Source: Sphaerotilus microaerophilus (GTDB taxonomy: Bacteria; Pseudomonadota; Gammaproteobacteria; Burkholderiales; Burkholderiaceae_C). Taken from it: a DNA stretch of 64,000 bases. The stretch spans positions 4,898,001 through 4,962,000 of the forward strand of contig NZ_AP025730.1 of NCBI RefSeq assembly GCF_023734135.1, written 5' to 3'. The notes under the pieces are model-generated. The model was not told where the DNA came from. It was given only the letters and a program-made list of their open reading frames with translations, and searched no databases. The stretch's first letter is position 1, and each line of letters starts with the position of its first letter. Positions 7,781 to 15,418 of the stretch are shown here, in pieces. A program made the position numbers and the translations under genes.

Positions 7781-9502
7781 ATGAACAACAACATCTACTC
7801 TTTCCCTCAGCGTGCTGCCACGGTGAGCCAGCCGTCGTACTTCAAGCCCCGAGCTGCCGACCAGGACGTTCCCGTCGAGGGCGGCTTCCAAGCGTTGGGC
7901 ATGTCGGACGGCAAGCTCGCCGTCATTTCCAAGCTGGACAAGCGCATCCACATGCTCCGCCCTGCGGAGCTCACCGAGCTGAAGATGAAGACGCTCTTTG
8001 GCGTCGCATGGTGCCGCGCGCACTACGAGGAGGTCGACGAGAAGAAGGGCGTGCCCGTCTTCGACCAGCGTGCGCTCGCGACCGAAATCGTCGTGCAATG
8101 CCAAGCTGCGGGCCCATACGTTGACGCGCTGCAGCGCAAGCTCGGAATCTGGAGGATGGACGACGGTGGCTTGGTCGTCAACGGGAGGGAGCTCTGGCGA
8201 CCCGATGGCACCGTGCTGCCTCACGGGCTTCACGGAGGTCGTGTCTACCCGGCGTCCGGTGACCTTGCCTTCAACCGCGACACCCCCGAGGCCACTCACG
8301 CAGAGGTCCAACACGTATTGGCGGCCTTCAACTCGCCGCAGTGGTGTCGACCACTCGCCGGTGAAATCATCCTGGGTTTCCTCGGCGTTGGCATCGTGTC
8401 GGCCGCGCTGCGTCGGCGACCACACGTCCTGATGACCGGTCCGGCCGCATGCGGGAAGTCGACCATCCTCGAGTACGTGAGGTGGCTGATGGGTAATCTG
8501 GTCTATGCATGCACGGGCCCCCAAACGCTCGCGTCGTACTACCAAAGCCTGGGCGGCACGTCGAAGCTGGTTGCGAACGACGAGTTCGAAGCCGACCCGT
8601 CGCGGAAGGCATGCAAAGACACGTTCGAAATTGCCCGGATGTCCTACAGCCTACAAGAGGGCGATGAGGGCATCGTCCGAGGTACCGTTACCGGCAAAGC
8701 GCGTAGCTTCAGCTTCTTCAGCCCGTTCATCGCCGCAGGCATCAGTCCCGGGAAGTTGGAGCCGGCGGACCTCACGAGGTGGGTGGTGCTGGAAGCCAAG
8801 GGCAAGCCATCGGGTGTGCGGATGACCGAGCCGGAGGCACGCTCGCTGGGTCCGAAGCTCGCTCGCCTGTTCGTCAACCGCTGGAGCGCTTTCCAGGTCA
8901 CCGAGGACGCGGTGCGCCAGTGCATCCTTTCGTCAGGTGGCGACAGCCGCATGGCCGACACGGTCGGCACGCTGCTGGCTAGCTACTGGACGTTCACCTC
9001 GGCTACACCGGCGAGCGCTGAAGATGCGGCCCAACTGGTGTCCATGTTGGGCGTCGAAGAGCGAATCGACCTGCACCAGGTCAGCGACGAGATTCAGTGC
9101 CTGGAGGCGTTGCTCACAAAAGTAGCACCGTTCAAGGTCCTGCAGGACGGTTCCGCCAACAACCGGCATCTTTCCATCGCAGAGGCCATCGAGGCGGTAT
9201 GCCACGACCCGACTGGGCAACCGGACGTCGTCGCGCGTCTGGCCCAGCTGGGCTTGCGGGTGACCCACTTTCGGGGTCGCTGGACTCTCTACGTGACGAA
9301 CTCGCATTCGCACCAAGAGTTGCGCAGGCTGTTCGCTGGCTCGAAGTGGTCCTCTGGCGGATGGGCCCTAGTGCTTCGCCGCCTGCCTGGTGGCACTGAA
9401 AGCACCCAGCGCATCGGGGCTGGGTCAGGCGCGGTCAAGGTCACGGCGCTCGATGTACCGGAACACCTGCTGCCGGCATCCGATAGCCCCTTGGCTGCGT
9501 AG
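7781..9502 (+). CDS. P-loop ATPase of replication/helicase type
   Basis: The 573-residue product has a Walker A motif GPAACGKST at residues 220-228 and an acidic ANDEFEAD segment near residue 265 that fits Walker B. The surrounding pattern (a strand HVLMTG before the loop, SILEYVRWLMG after it, FFSPFIAAGIS as a sensor-like strand, LTRWVVLEAKG) is like that of D5/DUF927-type helicases used by phages and plasmids at replication origins. The first 200 residues carry no recognised primase motif. A well-placed AAGGAAC site precedes the ATG. It lies 2 kb before repC on the same strand, so a role in replication of the integrated element is plausible, but the family assignment is by motif pattern only. 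Confidence 0.55.
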   Translation: MNNNIYSFPQRAATVSQPSYFKPRAADQDVPVEGGFQALGMSDGKLAVISKLDKRIHMLRPAELTELKMKTLFGVAWCRAHYEEVDEKKGVPVFDQRALATEIVVQCQAAGPYVDALQRKLGIWRMDDGGLVVNGRELWRPDGTVLPHGLHGGRVYPASGDLAFNRDTPEATHAEVQHVLAAFNSPQWCRPLAGEIILGFLGVGIVSAALRRRPHVLMTGPAACGKSTILEYVRWLMGNLVYACTGPQTLASYYQSLGGTSKLVANDEFEADPSRKACKDTFEIARMSYSLQEGDEGIVRGTVTGKARSFSFFSPFIAAGISPGKLEPADLTRWVVLEAKGKPSGVRMTEPEARSLGPKLARLFVNRWSAFQVTEDAVRQCILSSGGDSRMADTVGTLLASYWTFTSATPASAEDAAQLVSMLGVEERIDLHQVSDEIQCLEALLTKVAPFKVLQDGSANNRHLSIAEAIEAVCHDPTGQPDVVARLAQLGLRVTHFRGRWTLYVTNSHSHQELRRLFAGSKWSSGGWALVLRRLPGGTESTQRIGAGSGAVKVTALDVPEHLLPASDSPLAA

Positions 9503-9602
9503 GTCGGTAGCCGCCAGGGCAGCCAGGCGAGGCAACCGGAACACGAGGTTCTTGTTACCTCGTTACCTCTGCTTCGCGATAGCCACGCGCTCCTGACAGT
9601 CT

Positions 9603-10013
9603 TCATGCCGCAACAAGGTCGCCCTTCTTGATGTCCTGCTGAATGCTCCGGACGAGGCCGCCAGGTACGGCGCCGTTCTTGGCGTTCAGGACGACGACTG
9701 ACCGTGGAACAGCGATGACCCGAGCCCCGAGTCGGGTTCGGGTGATGAGGTGGTAGTCGTTGAACGGATTTCTGCGGCCGCACGTCTCAATGATTCTCCT
9801 GCGCCGCACCAGCACAGAAGTCGCTGACACATCGAGAAAACTGAAGGTGAACGGGCGTGCCAAGTGGCCAGTGGCTTTCAGCAACTCGCCCCTGCCACTG
9901 GAAGCCCTCAATTTCCCGAGTGCAACTGCTCGCCTCAGCAGTTCATGGGCAAATGCATGGGATTCTTCAGGTATGGCGTCGAAAACCAGATGCTTGCACT
10001 GTTCGAGTCGCAT
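9603..10013 (-). CDS. Unknown protein, paralogue of the gene at 5649-6092
   Basis: The ATG at 10011-10013 is favoured because GCAGGAAGCACC stands directly before it; an upstream ATG at 10049 would add 12 residues. The 136-residue product shares its whole core with the 5649-6092 protein: the helix AHELLRRAVALGKL, a middle strand SVLVRRRRIIET, then NPFNDYHLITRTRLGARVIAVPRSVVVLNAK. There is no signal peptide or membrane segment. The function is unknown. Two divergent copies 3.5 kb apart in the same orientation suggest an old duplication or two separate acquisitions within the replicon. Confidence 0.6.
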   Translation of the reverse strand: MRLEQCKHLVFDAIPEESHAFAHELLRRAVALGKLRASSGRGELLKATGHLARPFTFSFLDVSATSVLVRRRRIIETCGRRNPFNDYHLITRTRLGARVIAVPRSVVVLNAKNGAVPGGLVRSIQQDIKKGDLVAA

Positions 10014-10246
10014 GGTGCTTCCTGCTCTTGGTTGAAATGGAGAGTTCATTTCATTTGTATAGGAAGACTGAACAGGGATGATGTGCGGCGGCAGATGTTG
10101 TGTGCTTGTACGCTGAAATCAGCGGGAAAGTGGGGTGTACTGGAGGCATGGCTGCATTCACCCCAATAAAACGAAAATTCACCACCCTCGTCTTTGCTTC
10201 GCGAAATGACCGCGGGCATGGCGAAATTAAATAAAGGAACGAACAA

Positions 10247-10867
10247 ATGATTGCGATTAATTCGGATTACTTCACCCCCGACTTCCGGCTTGCCAATACA
10301 CAGTCGGCGTCCACTTGTGGGTCACTTATGATGGCACTAAGTATCCTTCTTAGTGCGAAATATGGCGGCACGCATACCGCCGCAATGACGCTTCTTGACG
10401 CTGATTCCGGGTCGTTTACCCATCCCATTGGAGGTGTACTGGAGGGCATAGAGTTTTTCGATGATGTGCCAAACTGTGGCTCGTTGGCTGTATGGGAGTT
10501 GCTTCCCACTGGCAGTATCAGTGTTCTGCGCATCGAGTCGCTCAGACCGTTCAACCTCACGTTGGCCGATTTTTGCCCAGGTAAAGATGAATGCCTGAGA
10601 TTCTTGGATAAGCTGGATGATATTCTTGGTGCCAATGGCATTGTTGGTGTCGACCGCCAAATGATATTGCGGTGCGCGGTCCTGGAGTCGGGTATAAGAA
10701 ACTATGACCGGGGAAGCGCTGCTACTTCGGATGACTTTTCTAGTCTGGTGCCCACCTGGTGGCCAGAGGTTGTGGAGTACGGACGGGCGCTGGGCATCAC
10801 ACCCCATCCGCAAAAGCCGCAGCGGCGAGGGGTGGTCTCGCTCTTTGACGACGATGACCTTGAATAA
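10247..10867 (+). CDS. Unknown 206-residue protein
   Basis: The ATG follows TAAAGGAACGAACAA, a fair ribosome site. The product is soluble-looking and acidic, with a C-terminal Asp run (SLFDDDDLE). I recognise no domain; the first half has a Gly/Thr-rich strand set, the second half a helical FLDKLDDILGANGIVGVD segment. GC content is clearly lower than that of the BREX genes. A strong intrinsic terminator follows at 10933-10970, which supports a real transcription unit. The gene lies between the ATPase and the repC module and could be replicon cargo. Confidence 0.6.
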   Translation: MIAINSDYFTPDFRLANTQSASTCGSLMMALSILLSAKYGGTHTAAMTLLDADSGSFTHPIGGVLEGIEFFDDVPNCGSLAVWELLPTGSISVLRIESLRPFNLTLADFCPGKDECLRFLDKLDDILGANGIVGVDRQMILRCAVLESGIRNYDRGSAATSDDFSSLVPTWWPEVVEYGRALGITPHPQKPQRRGVVSLFDDDDLE

Positions 10868-10932
10868 CGCGTGCCTTCTAGGCACACGTTGCTGGGCTCG
10901 ACGGCCGAGGTGAAGCCGCCTCCAGCGGGGCG

Positions 10933-10970
10933 TCAAGCCTGATAATTGCTATTATCAGGCTTGATTTTTT
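10933..10970 (+). terminator. Strong rho-independent terminator
   Basis: A perfect 14-bp stem (TCAAGCCTGATAAT at 10933-10946 pairing with 10951-10964), a 4-base loop TGCT and a run of six T (10965-10970). It would end transcription of the unknown gene at 10247-10867. Confidence 0.9.
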
Positions 10971-11399
10971 ACGCAAAGTACGCCAATTCGCCCCGTCAAG
11001 CCGGGGCACAGGGCGCTTCCCCGTGCCCGTGCACAGATGTCCAGCGCCGGGGGGCACTTACCCGGAATCACAAAGCTGACCGGCATGCTCGCACTGCCAC
11101 GGTGTGCCCCGAGGCTTGGAGTGGCGGCGGCGAGGGCGAGCAAAGCTGTAGATGCATGCCGCCCTGTGGTGAGTTGTCGGGCCGCTGTGAGCCCGCTGCG
11201 CGCTAGTGGGGTGGATGTTCAGCGGAAATGCACCTGACAACCCGAAGGGAATTTTCAGGAAAATCTTAGGACTAGGCCGGGCTTCGTCGCCTGCTCTTTG
11301 TCCATCCCGGGTAAGCCTGATGCACTGCAGGTAAATCATGGGGGTGCCCATGCGCTATACCGTGGGCAGTCGCTGTGACTGCGCTTCCACGCATCAGTG
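10971..11399. other. 429-bp leader region before the AlpA-like/repC pair
   Basis: No credible gene is seen. It must hold the promoter of the AlpA-like/repC operon, but I cannot single out a convincing -35/-10 pair or a clean operator palindrome. Confidence 0.35.
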
Positions 11400-11630
11400 A
11401 TGTCGCCCTTACTTACCCCCTCAGGTCTTGCCGCCGTTCTCGGCCTCGCTACCAGAACAATCTACAACCGAATCAGTACCGGCGGAGACCTTCCGCCGCA
11501 CGTGCGCCTTGGAAACCTGCCGAGGTTCGTCGCGGAGGATGTCGAGCAGTGGCTTGAACAGAAGCGCCGTCAGGCTCCGGCCGCGCCTGTTGCCGCCGAG
11601 AGAGCGACTCAACGCGCGAGGCAGCTATGA
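11400..11630 (+). CDS. Small AlpA-like helix-turn-helix regulator preceding repC
   Basis: The ATG at 11400 directly follows an in-frame GTG; either gives a product of 76-77 residues. Residues 5-60 match the HTH_17/AlpA pattern: LLTPSGLAAVLGLATRTIYNRIST, then a turn and VRLGNLPRFVAEDVEQWLEQKRR. The stop overlaps the repC start (ATGA), so the two genes are coupled. IncQ plasmids also carry a small repressor gene ahead of their rep genes, and this protein may have the same job of controlling repC expression; that parallel is inferred from position, not from sequence. Confidence 0.75.
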   Translation: MSPLLTPSGLAAVLGLATRTIYNRISTGGDLPPHVRLGNLPRFVAEDVEQWLEQKRRQAPAAPVAAERATQRARQL

Positions 11631-12556
11631 AGCGTGCGCCGGTCGCCTTGCCCCCTGCGGAAATAAGCGACGAGTTTGCATTCGCCCATCGTGCGGTGGT
11701 CAATGCAGATGGCCTGTTTCGCCGCCTTGGCTGTGACGCAGACCACCAAGCAATTCTGGATGTTTGGTGGAGGTCAACCCACGGTGTTTACGTCCGATTC
11801 TGGGGGCCTAACCTACTTGGACAGAACGAGGCGCTGCTGCTACTGGCGCTGCTTGCTCGGGCAGGCGTACTTCATCGAGACAGCCTTCGAAAGGCTCATT
11901 CAGAGGAACGCGCTGCGCAGGCAGACCACCTTGAGTGGTTGAATAGTGCGGTCGCAACCACAGTCGAAGTTCATACTTCATTGCGACAACTCGCCGAATC
12001 GGTAGGTCTGGGGAGCGGTGGAGCAAGCCTCGATGCGGTTCGGCGTTCGTTGGAGCGACTTGGCGCAGTAAGCGTCTGGACAGGGAGAGAAAGCCTTGCC
12101 AAGCGCACTACGATGCAGAATCATCAGTTGATTAAGGTGAAACTTCAAGTCGATGGCAGCCTCTGTATAGCCCTTGCGCCGCTCTTGATTGACGCCATGC
12201 TTGGCTCTCGTAGAAATAATACCTACGTGCTGTTGTCCTCCATCGTGGGTATGCCCGCGAGCGGGTACTCCCGCATGCTGGCAATCCGCCTTTCCTGGAT
12301 TAACCCTGGCGAGCGCGGTGAAATCGGCATTGATAGGTTGTCCGAATACTTGTGGCCTGGCCGGGCTCCGACACGGCTTGAGAAGACGAAGATTCGTGCC
12401 GCACTTGCGGTGCTGGGGCAGCACGGGTGGCTTGTGAAGCCGAAGGAAAAGCCGTCGCACGACGTTTATGAGATTACGCGACCGATGGATGCCGGCTTGC
12501 TTGCCGCAAGAAAGCGTAGAGTCGCCCCCGAAACCCCGATTCCGTCTGTGCGCTAA
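11627..12556 (+). CDS. repC: IncQ RepC-like replication initiator
   Basis: The 309-residue product has the overall layout of RSF1010-type RepC: an N-terminal GLFRRLG start, a VYVRFWGPNLLGQNEALLLLALLARAG block, a first winged-helix part (SLRQLAESVGLGSGGASLDAVRRSLERLGAV), and a C-terminal second winged helix ending GWLVKP, then YEITRP. INPGERGEIGIDRLSEYLWPG closely resembles the WIDPGKTGKASIDTLCGYVWP block I recall from IncQ RepC. RepC binds oriV iterons to open the origin. Three matching iterons begin 290 bp downstream, and a fourth overlaps the repC stop codon. No RepA/RepB of IncQ type is seen nearby; the P-loop ATPase at 7781 could replace the helicase. The comparison is from memory. Confidence 0.75.
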   Translation: MKRAPVALPPAEISDEFAFAHRAVVNADGLFRRLGCDADHQAILDVWWRSTHGVYVRFWGPNLLGQNEALLLLALLARAGVLHRDSLRKAHSEERAAQADHLEWLNSAVATTVEVHTSLRQLAESVGLGSGGASLDAVRRSLERLGAVSVWTGRESLAKRTTMQNHQLIKVKLQVDGSLCIALAPLLIDAMLGSRRNNTYVLLSSIVGMPASGYSRMLAIRLSWINPGERGEIGIDRLSEYLWPGRAPTRLEKTKIRAALAVLGQHGWLVKPKEKPSHDVYEITRPMDAGLLAARKRRVAPETPIPSVR

Positions 12557-12567
12557 ATCGGAAACAA
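12549..12567 (+). repeat. Outlying iteron overlapping the repC stop
   Basis: TGCGCTAAATCGGAAACAA agrees with the three downstream iterons at nearly all conserved positions and contains the repC stop codon TAA (12554-12556). It could serve RepC autoregulation. Confidence 0.55.
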
Positions 12568-12845
12568 GGGCGCTTGCCTGTGGGCGGGGCGATGCTATCC
12601 GCGATAGCGCCCCCATGCCTCAACACGATGGGCGCCAAGCCAATTGCGCCCACTTTTGGAATTCCTTCCCAAAAGAGGTTCAAGGCGAGCAGCGCTTGGC
12701 GCTTCTAGGTGGGACTGCCTTCCTGGCTAAAGCGATGGCCCGACTGTGCGAGCCGAGATTCCGGACGGAATTTAACTTGCACGGCCGGGCCAATTCCGTG
12801 AGGCAGAGGAGGGACAGGTTTTCGAGAGACGCAAGGCTTGATAGG

Positions 12846-13035
12846 TGCGCTATTCCGGAAACGGGGGGTGCGCTGTTTCGGATACACCCCTGCGCTAAAC
12901 CGAAAACACTTTTTGGTAGGTGGGGCTCGGGAGAACTCCTGCCAATTGCTTCTTGTATTCCAGAATTTCGCATCGTTTGGCGCCTCGCAAGTACCACAGT
13001 GTTTCCCTATTACAGCAATTTTTTTCCCTACCACA
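12846..13035 (+). other. Candidate oriV: three tandem iterons followed by an AT-rich tract
   Basis: Three 19-bp units start at 12846, 12869 and 12891 (23 and 22 bp apart): TGCGCTATTCCGGAAACGG, TGCGCTGTTTCGGATACAC, TGCGCTAAACCGAAAACAC. IncQ origins have about 20-bp iterons at 22-bp pitch, followed by a GC-rich then an AT-rich tract; here a GC-rich run and then an AT-rich patch (about 12995-13032, with a run of seven T) follow. A small hairpin, GCTATC-CGC-GATAGC, lies at 12594-12608 between repC and the iterons. Origin function is inferred from iteron pitch plus the adjacent repC. Confidence 0.65.
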
Positions 13036-13757
13036 GGGGCTGCGCTTGCTTCAGGACTTCTTGGATTCCGTCCCCCCGCAGCCGATGTTTGTGCCGCTTC
13101 TGCTCCCCACGCCAATTTCGTTCGCGACATTTTCCTCAGTTGGTCTGGGCTGACAGCGACGCGCCGGTTCTCGGTATAGAGGTTTCCGTGCGGCATGCTC
13201 CCTTCGAGATGAAGGCTGCACGTGTGTGGCCTGGTTGCCCAAGTGCGCATTGCGACTCGGAAACGAGTGGTGCGCGTTTCAGGCATGTCAGCCGCTGCGG
13301 CAGGCTTGCGTAGTTCCTCCGCTCGAAGCGCATTGACCGCGATGCGTAGTGCGGCCTGTTGGCCGCCCGGGCAACCAGGCGCGCTGGAGCGCGCTTTGCA
13401 CTCATGGTGAGGCTCGCACCCTCATGCTGATGTGAAGTTCATGGGCAGGCGCGGAAGTAGGCCTGTGAGCAAGGGAGGGGGTGAGGCCCGGTAGGGCCGA
13501 GGGGGAACCGCAGGTGCCCCCTGTTGTTTCGAAGGACGAGAACTATTGACGGCGGGCTTGGCGAGGTTGAAGGGGTCGTTGGCATCTCGCGCTGGCGTTA
13601 GAACACCGGGCCCACACTTGAGTCCTTCGCCGCACCACTCATGGCGCGCAGGGCCGTGTTTTGCGGCCCAGCGGTCGACGTGTCAAAAGTCCAAGGAGGC
13701 CCACGTGTTTGGGGGGTATCTCGGTGGACTGAGCGACAGAGCATCTTCAGCACTCGG
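13036..13757. other. 722-bp stretch between oriV and the BREX operon
   Basis: No reading frame here is convincing. A degenerate iteron-like word (TGCGACTCGGAAACGA) occurs near 13251. If the IncQ comparison holds, single-strand initiation sites could lie here, but I cannot recognise them. Confidence 0.35.
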
Positions 13758-13796
13758 GTAAGCTAGCGTTTTACTAGCAAACTGCTTACAAGGAGG
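13758..13796 (+). promoter_or_regulatory. Nested palindromes and ribosome site before the BREX operon
   Basis: GTAAGC (13758-13763) pairs with GCTTAC (13784-13789), and inside it GCTAG (13762-13766) with CTAGC (13774-13778). AAGGAGG at 13790-13796 is an ideal ribosome site five bases before the first BREX gene. The palindromes are a likely operator for the RHH protein encoded immediately downstream. Confidence 0.55.
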
Positions 13797-13801
13797 CTGC
13801 G

Positions 13802-14011
13802 ATGGCAACCACGAAGACCCAAGTCTTCAGCGTCCGCATCGAACCTCATATCAAGGTTGCCATGCAGGCCGCAGCTGAGCGAGAGATGCGCAGCCTCGCC
13901 AACATGTTCGAAGTGATGGTCGTTGCCTACTGCCGTGAGCGCGGGTACCCGCTGCCGGGTGTCCCTGACGACACGTTGCCAGCACCAAAGCCTCGGAAGC
14001 GTGCGTCATGA
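13802..14011 (+). CDS. Small Arc/RHH-type protein, first gene of the BREX operon
   Basis: The 69-residue product (TKTQVFSVRIEPHIKVAM, then AAEREMRSLANMFEVMVV) fits a ribbon-helix-helix fold: a short strand VFSVRIEP followed by two helices, as in Arc/CopG proteins. It has a perfect AAGGAGG ribosome site and its stop overlaps the brxA start (ATGA). BREX operons are often controlled by a WYL-domain regulator, BrxR; none is present here. This protein and the palindromes just upstream are a plausible replacement control circuit. The RHH call is good; the regulatory role is inferred. Confidence 0.75.
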   Translation: MATTKTQVFSVRIEPHIKVAMQAAAEREMRSLANMFEVMVVAYCRERGYPLPGVPDDTLPAPKPRKRAS

Positions 14012-14808
14012 CGGCATCCAAGCTCGACGCATTGCAGGCGCTCGGTTTTCGATTTGGCCTCAACGGTCCGCACGCCGCTCGGACCATGATGCTGGACGAC
14101 TTGTGCGTGCTGCTGGAGCACACGCCGGCACATGCAACGCGTGCCGACTATGTCTCGGCGGTGGTCGAGGACAACGTGCTCGGAAAGCCAACCCGCAAGG
14201 CCCGCGAACTGGCGCTGCGGCACATGGCAACTTTGTACGCGCTGGACCCTGCGAATCCCATCTTCCGTGCGCTTCGACGCCTCTGGCCGCTAGAGCAGGC
14301 CGCCCAACCGCTCATTGCCTTGGCGGTGGCCCTTGCGCGGGACCCTCTGCTGCGCGGCACCCAGACCTTCATTCTTGGGCAGGCGCTGGGCGCCCCTGTC
14401 CAGCGGGCGGCGGTGGAGGCCTATCTCGAGGCCTGTCACCCCGAGCGCTTCAGTCCCGCCTCGCTCAAGTCGTTTGCGCAAAACGTGGCCGGCACCTGGA
14501 CTGCGGCGGGCTTCCTGCACGGTCGTGTGCGCAAGACCCGCGCCATCTCGCAGCTTCACCCCGAGTCCATCGCGCTCCTGTTGTTTCTGGGCTACCTGGA
14601 AGGACGCACAGGTCAACGATTGTTCTCGTCAGAGTGGACGAACTTGCTTGGTCGCTCACCTGATGAGCTAGAGGCGCTTGCAAACTCAGCGTCACATCGG
14701 GGGCTGCTCGTCTTCATGAACGCTGGCGGCGTCAAGGAGGTGCGGTTCCCCGGCTACCTCACGCCCGAAGAAGAACGCATCCGTCAGGAGGTCTCCTATG
14801 TCGTCTAA
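14008..14808 (+). CDS. brxA: BREX protein BrxA (DUF1819)
   Basis: The 266-residue product matches the BrxA family by its N-terminal FGLNGPHAARTMMLDDLCVLL block, a helical middle and the C-terminal SEWTNLLG...RGLLVFMNAGGVKEVRFPG pattern. BrxA is a small DNA-binding helical protein needed in many type 1 BREX systems, where its exact task is not settled. The ATG overlaps the stop of the RHH gene by four bases and its own stop lies 11 bases inside brxB, so the genes form a tight operon. Length is slightly above the usual 200-250. Confidence 0.88.
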   Translation: MTASKLDALQALGFRFGLNGPHAARTMMLDDLCVLLEHTPAHATRADYVSAVVEDNVLGKPTRKARELALRHMATLYALDPANPIFRALRRLWPLEQAAQPLIALAVALARDPLLRGTQTFILGQALGAPVQRAAVEAYLEACHPERFSPASLKSFAQNVAGTWTAAGFLHGRVRKTRAISQLHPESIALLLFLGYLEGRTGQRLFSSEWTNLLGRSPDELEALANSASHRGLLVFMNAGGVKEVRFPGYLTPEEERIRQEVSYVV

Positions 14809-15379
14809 GGTCGCCAAACTGGTGTCCGCTTACCGCCAGCACCTCACAGTGCCCTGGCAGCCCGGACTCGCGGCCATCCAGCGCGTCATCTTTGCGGTCT
14901 ACGACAAGGCTGACGAACTGCGGCTTCGTGCCAACGTCGAAGAGTTTGCCCTAGCGACCCAGCAGGCGGGCAAGCAGTGGTTGCTGGTGGACGTGACCAA
15001 CGCGTTCCCCGAATGGATGGCAGCACAGGAATACCGCGACGCCTATTTCGAGTCGCCCGAAGACCTCGCGGGCTACCAGACGGGTGAGCTGACCGAGTTC
15101 CTCGCTGACCTGAACAGCAAGCTGCGCGCGCGTATTGAAGCCGACGCTGGGCCTGACACCGTCGTGGCGCTCCTGGGAGTCGGGGCACTGTTTGGCTTGG
15201 CGCGTGTCTCGTCCGTCGTCGAGGGAACGCCATCCGCGCGCGGCATCAAGGAGTCCGTTCAGGGCAGGCTCCTGGTGTTTTTCCCCGGTGAACACCACCC
15301 CGAAAACCACACCTACCGCCTGCTTGATGCCCGAGACGGCTGGAACTACATGGCCGTGCCACTGTTGGCGCAGGACTGA
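14798..15379 (+). CDS. brxB: BREX protein BrxB (DUF1788)
   Basis: BrxB-family proteins are about 190-200 residues; this one is 193. The pattern of RVIFAVYDKADELRLR near the start, WLLVDVTNAFPEWMA in the middle, and GRLLVFFPGEHHPENHTYRLLDARDGWNYMAVPL at the end is typical for DUF1788. The start ATG has AGGAGGT seven bases upstream, inside the end of brxA. BrxB is required for exclusion in characterised type 1 systems and is thought to act as a structural partner of BrxC or PglZ; the sequence itself shows no catalytic motif. Confidence 0.9.
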   Translation: MSSKVAKLVSAYRQHLTVPWQPGLAAIQRVIFAVYDKADELRLRANVEEFALATQQAGKQWLLVDVTNAFPEWMAAQEYRDAYFESPEDLAGYQTGELTEFLADLNSKLRARIEADAGPDTVVALLGVGALFGLARVSSVVEGTPSARGIKESVQGRLLVFFPGEHHPENHTYRLLDARDGWNYMAVPLLAQD

Positions 15380-15418
15380 GCCCACACAACACACCGAAAA
15401 ACCAGAGCAAGGACCACC

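Noticed and set aside
13241..13248. AAGTGCGC, similar to the nick region of IncQ/IncP-type oriT
   Set aside because: Only eight bases match, without the flanking inverted repeat, and no mobilisation genes are nearby.
13546..13761. Possible 71-residue gene before the BREX operon
   Set aside because: It lacks a ribosome site and recognisable pattern and runs into the operator palindromes.
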